This document shows positions 26,935-35,535 of a stretch of DNA of 64,000 nucleotides, piece after piece. Numbering within the stretch: position 1 is the first letter of the stretch; the number at the start of each line of letters is the position of its first letter. The translations under genes were made by a program, and so were the position numbers. Origin of the DNA: Methanoregulaceae archaeon (GTDB taxonomy: Archaea; Halobacteriota; Methanomicrobia; Methanomicrobiales; Methanospirillaceae); contig DUGL01000188.1 of NCBI GenBank assembly GCA_013331415.1, positions 8,453-72,452 on the forward strand. Direction: 5' to 3'. The notes under the pieces are model-generated. The model searched no databases. It was not told where the DNA came from and was given only the letters and a program-made list of their open reading frames with translations.

Positions 26935-28983
26935 TCACGAAAAAGCGCCCGCGATCTCCCTGCTGGCTATCTCCCCAATGACACCTGCACCGAGGTCGCT
27001 CACTGCGTAGTACCTGCCCCCGGCCTCGTCTGCGATCTCCCGGCAGTACCCGAGCTGGAGCTTCAGGAAGGAGGCCCCCGGGTCCTCGGTGTCGATGACT
27101 ACGGTATGGACTCCCCGGGAACGGAGCTCGTGCGCTGCATCCCTGAGCTCTGCCCGGACATCGCCTCCCCGCGAGACATTCGCCCTCCCGTCCGATATCA
27201 GGACCATGACCGGGACAGTATCGCCGTTTTTGCGCTGCTCCCGGTCAATGACCTCGATGGCCTTCCAGATCCCGTCGCAGAGCGGGGTCTTCCCCCCCGT
27301 CGGGAGGTCGGTCAGGCTCTTCCGTGCCAGGTCCACGCTGCGGGAGAGGGGGAGGAGGAGTTCAGCACGCTCTCCCCGGAACGCTACCATGCCGATGCGG
27401 TCCCGCTGCTGGTAGGAGTCAAGGAGGAGGGAGAGGATGGCACCCTTTGCTGCCTCCATACGCTTCCGGGCACCCATGGAGCCGCTCGCATCCACCAGGA
27501 AGACGCAGGATGCCGATACGTTCCCGACCCGGACCCGCTCCCTCAGATCTTCTTCCCGGATAGAGATGGCCAGCGACCCGCGGGGCCGGGTAGCCTGGTG
27601 GGGCGAGGCGGCCCGGATGGTCGCATCAAGGGCAAGGTCCGGGTTCCCGGCAGGGAGCCGCGAGGTGATGGGAAACCCGTTCTTCCCGGAGGCGAGGGTC
27701 TCGATCCGCCGTCCGTTCAGCTGCTTGCGCCGTTCGCGGTCCCGGTCGCGTGCGAGGGAGACCCTGCGGGTGTCGATCGGGTCCCCGATCCCGAAGACCT
27801 GCTCCCGGGCAGGCCCCTCCCGCCCCTGGGATTGTTGCTTCTCCTGCTGCCCGCTGGATTCAGGTGAGGATGATGGGGGTGCCTCGTGCGGTTCCTGACG
27901 CTCCTCCAGGGGGGAGTGCTCGTTGTGCTGGTCATCGTGCGGCTCCTCTGCGTTCTTCATGGCAGCGTCCAGCCGGTCGGGATCGAGCCGTGGCTCCTCG
28001 AAGGGCTTCCGGCGCATCCGGTGCGGGAGCGCGAGCTCCATCGCCTCCCGGACATCCCCGCGGGTGACCTCGCATCGCCCGTCAAGGGCGGCGATGGTCC
28101 GCGCCGTCCGGGTCACCGCGATCTCTGCCCGGTGGGTCCTGACCCCGAGCTCCAGGCATGCGCTGACCACCGACCGCAGGATCCCGTCAGAGACCGTAAC
28201 ACCGGGGAGCAGGTCGCGTGCCCGGATGATGGCGTCCCGGAGTGCCGCCTGCTGTTTGTTGAACCGGGCTGCGAATCCAGCCTGGTCGATCTCGAAGGCC
28301 TCCGCGTTCCTGACGATTGCCATCCGGTCGTCAGGGTTTCCGATCGCCTCTACCGAGACCTGGAGCCCGAACCGGTCCAGGAGCTGGGGGCGGATCTCCC
28401 CCTCCTCCGGGTTCATGGTCCCGATGAGGATGAACCGGGCGGGGTGGGTAAAGGAGATCCCTTCCCGCTCGACCACGTTCACCCCGAGTGCGGCCGAGTC
28501 CAGGAGGACATCGGCGATGTGGTCATCAAGGAGGTTCACCTCGTCGATGTACAGGATCCCGCGGTTCACCCCGGCGAGGATGCCGGGCTCGATGGCCTTC
28601 CTCCCCTCCCTGATGGCGGATTCGATATCGATGGTCCCCACCAGGCGGTCCTCGGTGACCCCGAGGGGGAGATCGACTACCCTGACCTGCCGCTCTTCGG
28701 ACTCGAGCGGAATCCCCTCCTCCACCTTCCCCAGGCAGTTCTCGCACATCTCCCGTGGATCATCCGGGTTGCAGTGGAACGGGCACCCCTTCACCACCGC
28801 GATTCCCGGGAGGATATCGGCGAGGGCCCGGACTGCCGTGGACTTGGCGGTCCCTTTCTCCCCCCGTATCAGCACCCCGCCGATGCGGGGGTTGACCGCA
28901 TTGACGAGGAGGGCCTTCTTCATTGTCTCCTGCCCGACAATGGCGGTGAAAGGGAGGATGGTGCGGTGGTTGTGGGTAGCCAT
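26935..28983 (-). CDS. Magnesium/cobalt chelatase-type ATPase, fused ChlI-ChlD
   Basis: 682 residues. N-terminal AAA+ domain (about 1-350): Walker [10 protein letters not shown] at 41-49, a C-P-F-H-C-N...C-E-N-C insert near 66-82, Walker [12 protein letters not shown], sensor [10 protein letters not shown] Glu/Gln/His-rich linker (about 360-425) joins it to a von Willebrand A domain (about 490-680) with the metal-site motif DASGSMG near residue 497. This is the architecture of single-chain ChlI/ChlD (BchI/BchD) proteins, which drive metal insertion by a large CobN/ChlH subunit. In methanogens the likely use is cobalt insertion for corrinoids, since they make no chlorophyll. No CobN-type gene is in the window. 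An AT-rich promoter lies at 28990-29035. Confidence 0.9.
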   Translation of the reverse strand: MATHNHRTILPFTAIVGQETMKKALLVNAVNPRIGGVLIRGEKGTAKSTAVRALADILPGIAVVKGCPFHCNPDDPREMCENCLGKVEEGIPLESEERQVRVVDLPLGVTEDRLVGTIDIESAIREGRKAIEPGILAGVNRGILYIDEVNLLDDHIADVLLDSAALGVNVVEREGISFTHPARFILIGTMNPEEGEIRPQLLDRFGLQVSVEAIGNPDDRMAIVRNAEAFEIDQAGFAARFNKQQAALRDAIIRARDLLPGVTVSDGILRSVVSACLELGVRTHRAEIAVTRTARTIAALDGRCEVTRGDVREAMELALPHRMRRKPFEEPRLDPDRLDAAMKNAEEPHDDQHNEHSPLEERQEPHEAPPSSSPESSGQQEKQQSQGREGPAREQVFGIGDPIDTRRVSLARDRDRERRKQLNGRRIETLASGKNGFPITSRLPAGNPDLALDATIRAASPHQATRPRGSLAISIREEDLRERVRVGNVSASCVFLVDASGSMGARKRMEAAKGAILSLLLDSYQQRDRIGMVAFRGERAELLLPLSRSVDLARKSLTDLPTGGKTPLCDGIWKAIEVIDREQRKNGDTVPVMVLISDGRANVSRGGDVRAELRDAAHELRSRGVHTVVIDTEDPGASFLKLQLGYCREIADEAGGRYYAVSDLGAGVIGEIASREIAGAFS

Positions 28984-29064
28984 GAATTCCTACTTACAAG
29001 TATATCTTCTTACTATTTTGTATATCTGTTGGAAGCAGTATGGTCAATAAGGAATTAAGTGAGA

Positions 29065-29495
29065 TCAACTCTTGGACTTTTTCCTGGTGAGTTCCCGGAG
29101 AAGCCCCCCGACCATCACGGTCAGGGCGCGACGGCCGGGCAGGGGAGCGCTGGTCGGTTCTGCGGCAACCGTTGCCGGGGTTACGAGGCCCTTGTTGTAG
29201 TGAAAGACATCGTGGAGGGAGTCAACGCCCGGCAGCGATTTCGGGAAGTTAGTGAAGGTGACCCGCTGAACCGGGATACCCTTGTCTCGGAGCGCCTCTT
29301 CGAGACAATTAGCCATCTTATCAGACTGCAGGTTCTCGATGACATACCTGACGTTGTGGTACTTCCCGGCCTCAGTATACACATCGTTTACCACTCCCCG
29401 CGTGTGTACCGTCCCCCATCGTAGAATTTCTGTGCAAAGCCGGAGAGCGCGTTCAGGCCGAGCCACTCAACCGCTGCGTCCTTCTGCCAGATCAT
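29065..29495 (-). pseudogene. Unrecognised gene interrupted by a one-base frameshift
   Basis: Two overlapping frames read as one protein if a base is added in the GGGGG run at 29413-29417. The first (ATG at 29495) gives MIWQKDAAVEWLG...FYDGG, the second continues TRGVVNDVYTEAGKYHN...ENLQSDKMANCLEEAL and ends KKSKS at 29065. A TTTAAAAGG about 25-35 bases before 29495 looks like a promoter. The combined product would be about 143 residues. I cannot name the family. Either a decayed gene or an error in a homopolymer. Confidence 0.5.
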
Positions 29496-29788
29496 TATTA
29501 CTACGTCCTGCCCCGAACTCCCCCTTTTAAAGATGTTCCATTCTTTCAGCTGAAATGGTCGCGGCGGGTATCGCAACGATAATGCCCAGGTATGCACAGG
29601 TCGTTGCTCTTTACCTACCATATTCTTGATGTCACACTACCCGGATTCCCTGCACCCGGGTTAACGTCAGTGCCGGCACCGAAGGAGCACAATCATCCGA
29701 ATAGGAACGTCTTTGGAAAGTCAGAAATACTCATCTTGAATCCCTTCCAGACCTATTATGAATTCTTAAAAGATACGTAGTCTTTCAT

Positions 29789-30160
29789 ATGGTGTCCGAT
29801 TCATACAGTCGACGGGTACTGAAGCTCCTCCATGTATTTACCAGGGTCAATAACGAAAACCTTGTCGAGTTCCTCGCCCTTGTCATCCTCGGCGTCCTCC
29901 TCATTCTCGATGTACTCACCACCTCCCTGGTGCTCTCTGTCGGGGGGTACGAGACCAATGTGCTTATGGAGGGGATCGTGACAATCCCGGTGGTGCACCT
30001 CTTCCTGAAATGGCTCTTCCTGGTATTCGTGGTTATCGCAGCCCGCTTCTGCGATTGGATGGTGCAGGGAACCGGGCTGTACATCATGTGCGTGATTATC
30101 GGGTGGTACTCGCTTGTCATCGCGAACAACACGCTGATTTTCCTCAGGTTGCTGGCTTGA
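29789..30160 (+). CDS. Small membrane protein, DUF5658-like
   Basis: 123 residues with about three to four hydrophobic helices (about 28-50, 62-85, 98-120). The first helix ends ILDVLTTSLVLSVGGYETN, the D-x-x-T-T...G-G-x-E-x-N pattern of DUF5658 proteins. The product of the minus-strand gene at 46832 has the same pattern (SIDIITTDLILSLGGMELN), so the two are paralogues. Function unknown. Upstream 29622-29788 holds no gene. Confidence 0.75.
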   Translation: MVSDSYSRRVLKLLHVFTRVNNENLVEFLALVILGVLLILDVLTTSLVLSVGGYETNVLMEGIVTIPVVHLFLKWLFLVFVVIAARFCDWMVQGTGLYIMCVIIGWYSLVIANNTLIFLRLLA

Positions 30161-30378
30161 GGGCAGAAGACAAGCTTTCGCAGAGAGAGGGAAGAGGAGA
30201 TCATATCTGAAGACTATCGTCCCCGGCATCCGGAAGGTTCTCGAACGGATTGATGAGTGTTCGGCTTTCGTCGACGGAATGGTGAACGGTGAGGTTATCA
30301 GGAAACGTGTGATATCTGGTGACCGGAGGGCTTCAATCCCGGAGAATTGCAAAAAGAATGTATGGGTCTCTTATCCCC

Positions 30379-30459
30379 TCAGGAAAGAAACACCAGCTTG
30401 CCCCGAGCCATGATGGCATCGCTCCGCTGGGAGAGGAGGGTCCAGGTGAACTCGGGGAG
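30379..30459 (-). pseudogene. Duplicated and diverged 3' end of the pilin gene
   Basis: Directly after the stop of the pilin at 30463, the minus strand encodes FTWTLLSQRSDAIMARGKLV and then a TGA. The pilin's own end reads FTWTLLSQRSDAILAFGRLA. The two blocks are offset by about 82 bp. This is the remnant of a tandem pilin copy or a partial duplication. Confidence 0.65.
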
Positions 30460-30462
30460 AGA

Positions 30463-30963
30463 TCAGTAGAACGCCAATCTCCCGAACGCCAGGATGGCGT
30501 CACTCCGCTGTGAGAGCAGCGTCCAGGTGAATTCCTTGTTATGCTCGATCACGATAGACGACGATACTGCCGTGAAATTCGTCACCCCGGATTCATCCTT
30601 CCCCGAAAGAACAATGGTGTCGCCGGACCGGATGAATGTAACATCGGAACCTGCCCTGTTCTTCATCTCGCAGTCAGGTCGCTTGATAGTGGCATTGGTG
30701 ATCCGCAACCTCTGGTCACCCTGGTCGAGGATGATGGCAAGGTCATCGATGCTGAGCCCGTCGCCCCCCATGTGGTCAAGGTAAATGGTGGTGTTGTTGT
30801 ATACGGTCCCCGTGATCGAGACCTGCGGGGGCTTCGTCTTCGTCGGTCCGAGCCCCCCGACATAGGCGCTGATGACCGCGGCGAGGATGATGGTGATGGT
30901 CAGCATCAGCATCACACCGACAACGGGTGAAACAGCCGAATCATTGCCCCTGGTACCGTTCAT
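30463..30963 (-). CDS. Archaeal type IV pilin
   Basis: 166 residues. The N-terminus has the archaeal pilin signature: a short charged leader MNGTRGND, then SAVSPVVGVMLMLTITIILA as the hydrophobic assembly helix (Pilin_N, formerly DUF1628). A prepilin peptidase (PibD/EppA type) would cut near the charged/hydrophobic boundary. The remainder is a beta-rich head. It is monocistronic with an AT-rich promoter directly upstream. Its assembly machine may be the operon at 32560-39321, with which it shares orientation. Confidence 0.88.
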   Translation of the reverse strand: MNGTRGNDSAVSPVVGVMLMLTITIILAAVISAYVGGLGPTKTKPPQVSITGTVYNNTTIYLDHMGGDGLSIDDLAIILDQGDQRLRITNATIKRPDCEMKNRAGSDVTFIRSGDTIVLSGKDESGVTNFTAVSSSIVIEHNKEFTWTLLSQRSDAILAFGRLAFY

Positions 30964-30974
30964 GACCCCCCCAG

Positions 30975-31010
30975 ATATATTACGAATATAGAATATTATT
31001 ATACAACATG
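30975..31010 (-). promoter_or_regulatory. Promoter region of the pilin at 30463
   Basis: The minus strand reads TATAATAATATTCTATATTC shortly before the start codon, with a GGGGGGTC next to the ATG as ribosome site. Further AT-rich sequence lies at 31125-31165. Confidence 0.45.
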
Positions 31011-31254
31011 ATAAATATCGCGATATTAATCATGGATATGCTGGATGGCGAGCGTCCCGGGACCACTCCTCGATCAAGGTCTCCTAGGGACGACTGCTTG
31101 AAGAATAACCACAGATTCCCCTGATTTTTGTAATACAATATAATAATTTTTTAATATTTAATGATACTACTATGAATCACTCAGCCTGGATGCTCCCCGG
31201 AGAGGAGAAACCCCCGCAGGGCATCGATGGGAGAACCATACGAGTGAGATCGCC

Positions 31255-31428
31255 ATGAGCAGGGCATTTCGGTTCCGGAGTCACCTGAGGACAGGTATTT
31301 TCAGAGACCTTGCATTAAAGAGCGGTTATGATGAGCAGAACCGCTGGTATGATCTGGTGCCGGAAATGGAAAATACGCCGGGGAATGAGCGGTCCGTTTA
31401 CCACGGTGGCGATACCTCCCTCCCCTGA
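31255..31428 (+). CDS. Possible small protein, 57 residues
   Basis: ATG at 31255, stop at 31426. Sequence begins MSRAFRFRSHLRTGIFRDLA and is basic and partly amphipathic, with no recognised family. In favour: an AT-rich promoter-like block (31130-31165) lies upstream, and it is the only coherent frame in a 1.2-kb gap. Against: no strong ribosome site and no homology I can name. Confidence 0.3.
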   Translation: MSRAFRFRSHLRTGIFRDLALKSGYDEQNRWYDLVPEMENTPGNERSVYHGGDTSLP

Positions 31429-32223
31429 TTAAGGGGAGAATGGGGGATTTATTTCCAAAAACGTGAACGAGATGCCGGGATAGCCCCAGGCCCTCCGCCC
31501 CTCATCATCTGCTGGTACCGGGAACTGATCCTTCAGGTCCACCCTTTTCGTGCTCGCCCCGGGCGTTCTCTTTCATCGGGCTCCTTTTCCCTGTCATCCC
31601 CGGTACATGACAGCAGGAACGCTACCCTGCCGGGGTATACCTCCGGCAGGAACCCGGACCACGAGGTATAGGCTTGAACCTGCCAGCTAATAGCCAGGAG
31701 CCCCGCTCCCTGACCGCCCTCCTCCAGTCTCGATTCAGGCTCATTTTGACCTTCTTTTCCTCCGTGAACAGAGCCCGGTAGAACCTCCACGGGAAATGCT
31801 GCTCACCTTCATGGAAAATATCGATAAAACCGGTTATTTATTAAAAATAAGCCATTAAATCACTTCAAATAAATGCTTTTTATTGGGCCTGCAATCGGCA
31901 CAGTACCGGACAGGCAATATCTATCGATCCAAGGTGAGATCCGGTCCTGAAACGCGAATGTGCGGGTCAGTTATATATCGACGGAAGTTGGGTTTTTGCA
32001 AAAACCTGTAATGATTCATAATTCGACATTTTAAGGCATATAATGAGCCGGATATGGAATTTAGCGATTATTAACCGGTTCAATGAGGATGTGATTCTCC
32101 GGCTGGGAGTGGAACATGAGGGTGGAACGCCGGAACGGCTCTGAAGACCCGGACCCCGCATTCACCGGGTCAGACTAAAGGGCACAAATTACTTCGCACC
32201 CTGCACGAATCGATTGTTACCTG
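31429..32223. other. Intergenic stretch without a supported gene
   Basis: About 800 bases. A minus-strand frame at 31533-31790 is low-complexity and lacks support. AT-rich patches at 31825-31885 and 31960-32070 may be promoters. No repeat, RNA gene or relic was recognised. Confidence 0.45.
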
Positions 32224-32490
32224 ATGACCCTCCACTGCCCTTCCTGCGGGAGCGCTGCAATCATCCTAGAGGCCGGTGGCTATGGCGGCATGGTCTACCG
32301 GTGCAAGGAGTGCGGGTACCGCGGATCGTTCGTGGTGGAGAGCGACGCCAGCGAGACGATCGAAGGAAGGGATACGGGCGCCAGAGAGCATATCCTGCAG
32401 GAGAAGGGTGAGCGATTCCGGGTCCCGCTCTGGATAAAAGTGCTGGCGGTGGTGTTTGTACTGGTGCTGCTGGTGTACCGGTTCTGGTAG
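32224..32490 (+). CDS. Zinc-ribbon membrane protein
   Basis: 88 residues. The N-terminal rubredoxin-like zinc ribbon has CPSCG near residue 5 and CKECG near 27. A charged middle follows, then one C-terminal membrane helix (about 68-86) ending YRFW. Such small proteins are common in Methanomicrobia; function unknown. It converges on the pilin operon at 32560. Confidence 0.75.
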   Translation: MTLHCPSCGSAAIILEAGGYGGMVYRCKECGYRGSFVVESDASETIEGRDTGAREHILQEKGERFRVPLWIKVLAVVFVLVLLVYRFW

Positions 32491-32559
32491 TCGAAATCAG
32501 AACGAGTGACAGTGCAGTGGGGTGGTATGCATTTTTTGTCGTTCCTATTCCCAACTTTT

Positions 32560-33306
32560 CTATTCCACAGAAAGGACGATGTCCAGCCGTTCGATGGTTA
32601 CATTTACTGGATAATTCAGCTCACTCTCTACACCATTCACGGTGAGAGACAGTACATCCTCCTTCAAAAGTCGGACGATGGTTGCATTGAGTTTCAACTG
32701 GACGATACCATTCCCGCTTGTTGTATTGAATCGTCCGTCTGGGGTGATATTCACGAAACTCAGGGTGACATTGTGGTTACTGTTGGAGTAGTCAGGGGGC
32801 TTTCGGAGGTTATTCAGGTACTGTGCCTGTGTCTCCTCGTACTTACTCAGGAGGGTGATAGGAACGCTCGTGTGACCTTTGGTAACGTTCACGGTCCCAT
32901 TCTGCCAGGAATACCCCTGATCAAGCCAGAAGTTGGATACCGGGGTGTAGGTGATATTCGAGAGATACCCGTGGGTAAAAGGACTGCCATCGATAGTGAT
33001 GGTGATCGCAGCCCCGGGCAGTTGCCGGATGCGGAGCTCGCCACCGGACCGGAGGCTGTTGAGCAGGATATCTCCTCCCCCCAGGGGGATGGGTTCGGCC
33101 ATGGTCCCATTTCGCCAGAAATGTATCGAGTTGTCGATAGCGGCACCGAACCGGACCATTCCCGTTTCCACGTCCTTCAGGTGCTCCACCTCGGCCTGCT
33201 GCTTGAAGCCCGGGAGGTAGATGGCATTCCAGATGGATAGGAGGGTCACCACCACCACTAGGATCATCATCACCGCGACAACCGGGGCGATGGCATCGTC
33301 ATTCAT
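32560..33306 (-). CDS. Pilin-like protein, last gene of the pilus operon
   Basis: 248 residues. The N-terminus MNDDAIAPVVAVMMILVVVV has the type IV pilin pattern with a very short leader. A long beta-rich head follows with several N-x-T/S glycosylation sites (NGT, NIT, NVT, NTT). It is longer than the pilin upstream and could be a minor or tip pilin. Its ATG overlaps the previous stop by ATGA. Confidence 0.85.
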   Translation of the reverse strand: MNDDAIAPVVAVMMILVVVVTLLSIWNAIYLPGFKQQAEVEHLKDVETGMVRFGAAIDNSIHFWRNGTMAEPIPLGGGDILLNSLRSGGELRIRQLPGAAITITIDGSPFTHGYLSNITYTPVSNFWLDQGYSWQNGTVNVTKGHTSVPITLLSKYEETQAQYLNNLRKPPDYSNSNHNVTLSFVNITPDGRFNTTSGNGIVQLKLNATIVRLLKEDVLSLTVNGVESELNYPVNVTIERLDIVLSVE

Positions 33307-33707
33307 GGGACCACTCCCGTATAGATGACCGCCCTTGCTGTGCTCACCTTGATCGTCGAGCCGGAAGGGGGTCTCGAAAAGGTGATTCTGCCACCGAGAT
33401 CGAACAGGATGTCCGGGTCCGCCGCCACAGACGTTGCACCGTGGGGAACAAGAGAAAACGCTCTCCCGGTTCCCTCGACTGTGACCCTTAGGCCGGACCC
33501 GGGAATGGCATCTCCTCCCCTGTGATGGAGAATGATAGCCGTATCGTTCACTTCCTGCAGGATTGTCACGCTCGGGTCCCGCGGCGGCGGTAGGTAGTTG
33601 GACGCAGTCGCCGAGAAAATAGCCATCAGGATCAGCACGAGGGTGAGCATCAGCATCTCCCCCACGAGCCCCGATACCGCGTCATCCCTTCCTTTCTTAG
33701 AGGACAT
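33303..33707 (-). CDS. Archaeal type IV pilin
   Basis: 134 residues from the ATG at 33707; a TTG at 33713 is possible. The leader MSSKKGRDD is followed by the assembly helix VSGLVGEMLMLTLVLILMAI, which has an E five residues into the hydrophobic stretch as in classical type IV pilins. The short beta-rich head contains HHRGGDAIP, comparable with DHMGGDGLS in the pilin at 30463. The start overlaps the end of the TadC-like gene by 11 bases. Confidence 0.86.
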   Translation of the reverse strand: MSSKKGRDDAVSGLVGEMLMLTLVLILMAIFSATASNYLPPPRDPSVTILQEVNDTAIILHHRGGDAIPGSGLRVTVEGTGRAFSLVPHGATSVAADPDILFDLGGRITFSRPPSGSTIKVSTARAVIYTGVVP

Positions 33708-35535
33708 AGACAAACATCACCACCGTCGCGATGAGGAAGAGGACGCTGTGCTTGAAACCCGCCATGATATTTGCCGCCGAGAGCTGCCCGGCCATTATAC
33801 CGGAGAAGAGCCCGAGGATGATCGCGATACGGAACATATCGAGCACGTTTCCGGAGATATCGATGGCCGTGTTGAGCTTCTCGAAAGAGGTAATGAAGGA
33901 GACGTTCAGCACGTAGGCGGTGTAGAGGAAGATGCCGAACGAGAGGTAGATGATCATGATATAGGCAAACGACGTGGTGAACCGGTCCCGCTTCATCTTC
34001 AGGTAGTGCTCCATGTCCCCGATGGCGATCATCAGGACGTCGCGGATGTAGTCGGTCACCTCGCTTGCGCGGACGATCAGGGAGATCGCCCGCTTGATCA
34101 TCAGCACCCCGATCCGTTCCTCCATACGGACGAGAGCGCTAGAGACCGGTGAGCCCCAGCGCACCTCGTCCGAGACGACCCTGAGCTCACTTGAGAGGAG
34201 CCCGATTTTTGAACCGGAGATAAGGTGTATAGCCCCCTGCAGGGTCATCCCGATGTCCTTCAGGTCGGCAAGCTCCCGCAGGAAGCCAGGGATCTGCTCC
34301 TCTACCCTGTTGATATACCGCCGCCGTATCTCGAAAGCCACCATGACGGGGGAGAGGGCCGCGATGCTGAGCAGGCAGATGTAGACCTCGAATGTATACC
34401 GGGGGATAAGGGAGGCGAGGGTCCCGTTCCAGAAGAGGACCGTCACGGCCACCGCCAGGATGGCCCCGAGCCCCGCGCTGAACCGGTAATCGGCGATGTA
34501 GTGGCGGAGTGGATGGCGGAGGATCTCCTGGACCCGGATCATCGACTTGGTGGACTTCATCCGCCGCGAGAATTGCCGGGACATCCCGGGGTCCCCGGAG
34601 GCCAGGGGAACACCGGCCGAATACTCGGTCTCCGTGACCTCCCGCCGGATGATCTCTAGCCGCTCGGCCGGGAGGATCAGGGAGAGGATCCAGATCATCG
34701 CCGCCGCCCCGAGCGGGAGCCCGATGAAGAAGATGACCATCAGGGACGAGAGCTGGCTCTGGCCGGTCATGGTCTCGGCCGCGGTCATGATGATCACGGC
34801 GATAGGGGCGGCCACGAACGCGGCCACGTAGACCTCGGCCATGATCTCCATGGTCTTGAGCCCCATCTCGAGCTCGTTTCTTGCGACCTCCCGGTAGTGG
34901 GCGGATCGGGAGGCGAAGAACGCGGAGATGTCCCCTCCGCTCTCGAACATCAGGATCAGGTCGTCCATCAGGCGCTTCAGGTTCGCAGATGGCGTGGAAT
35001 GCCCCAGGTTCCGCATGGCCGAGACAAGATCGTCCCCGAAGAGCTCCACATCGCGGACTATCATCCCGAACTCTTTTGAGACCTCCCCATACAGGTCGTG
35101 CTGCTCGTACACACTCCGGAAGACGTTGTACAGTGTCAGAGTCGTAGAGAGTGCCTGCATGTATGTCACGGCATAGGAAAGATCGATGTCGATCCGCGAT
35201 TGCCGGCCCTTCGCTGTCAGAACCGGCTGGATGTATACAACGGCAAAGACAAGGATTGTCGGGACAGCCACGATGAGCACGTCCTGCACCCAGAGCGGGT
35301 ACGGTTTCAGGACCGTGAACCGGACAGCGAACAGGTGCGTGACCACCACCAGCGCCACCATCCCCAATGCTATCATCCCGGTCTGCTGGAGGAGGTAGCG
35401 GATGTACTCGTCGTAGTTCCTGGTCATCCGCGACCCCTTCAGTGTCCGGCTGTAGTTCTTCCGGTCAAGGAGGGTGTCTGTCACTGTTCGTACCGATTCA
35501 CGGACCGGCACCAGCCATCTCCTCCGCCACCTCAT
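33697..35535 (-). CDS. TadC/FlaJ-type pilus assembly membrane protein
   Basis: About 612 residues. Two type II secretion F domains are visible (about 120-250, with YMQALSTTLTLYNVFRSVYE; and about 425-560, with LRELADLKDIGMTLQGAIHL), each followed by membrane helices; roughly nine helices in all. This is the archaeal platform protein on which the GspE-type ATPase acts. The start is uncertain: GTG 35547, ATG 35535 or GTG 35511, all overlapping the ATPase gene. I give the ATG. Confidence 0.9.
   Translation of the reverse strand: MRWRRRWLVPVRESVRTVTDTLLDRKNYSRTLKGSRMTRNYDEYIRYLLQQTGMIALGMVALVVVTHLFAVRFTVLKPYPLWVQDVLIVAVPTILVFAVVYIQPVLTAKGRQSRIDIDLSYAVTYMQALSTTLTLYNVFRSVYEQHDLYGEVSKEFGMIVRDVELFGDDLVSAMRNLGHSTPSANLKRLMDDLILMFESGGDISAFFASRSAHYREVARNELEMGLKTMEIMAEVYVAAFVAAPIAVIIMTAAETMTGQSQLSSLMVIFFIGLPLGAAAMIWILSLILPAERLEIIRREVTETEYSAGVPLASGDPGMSRQFSRRMKSTKSMIRVQEILRHPLRHYIADYRFSAGLGAILAVAVTVLFWNGTLASLIPRYTFEVYICLLSIAALSPVMVAFEIRRRYINRVEEQIPGFLRELADLKDIGMTLQGAIHLISGSKIGLLSSELRVVSDEVRWGSPVSSALVRMEERIGVLMIKRAISLIVRASEVTDYIRDVLMIAIGDMEHYLKMKRDRFTTSFAYIMIIYLSFGIFLYTAYVLNVSFITSFEKLNTAIDISGNVLDMFRIAIILGLFSGIMAGQLSAANIMAGFKHSVLFLIATVVMFVYVL

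Noticed and set aside
27886..29058. Long plus-strand frames (up to 390 codons) opposite the chelatase gene.
   Set aside because: They are antisense to a clear AAA+/VWA protein; high GC keeps such frames open.
30207..30413. An open frame reading TIVPGIRKVLERIDEC and on for about 68 codons looks protein-like.
   Set aside because: It begins without ATG, GTG or TTG in a useful place, has no ribosome site, and runs into the pilin-tail relic on the other strand.
31533..31790. An 85-codon minus-strand frame in the 1.2-kb gap.
   Set aside because: Composition is low-complexity, there is no start signal and no recognisable family.
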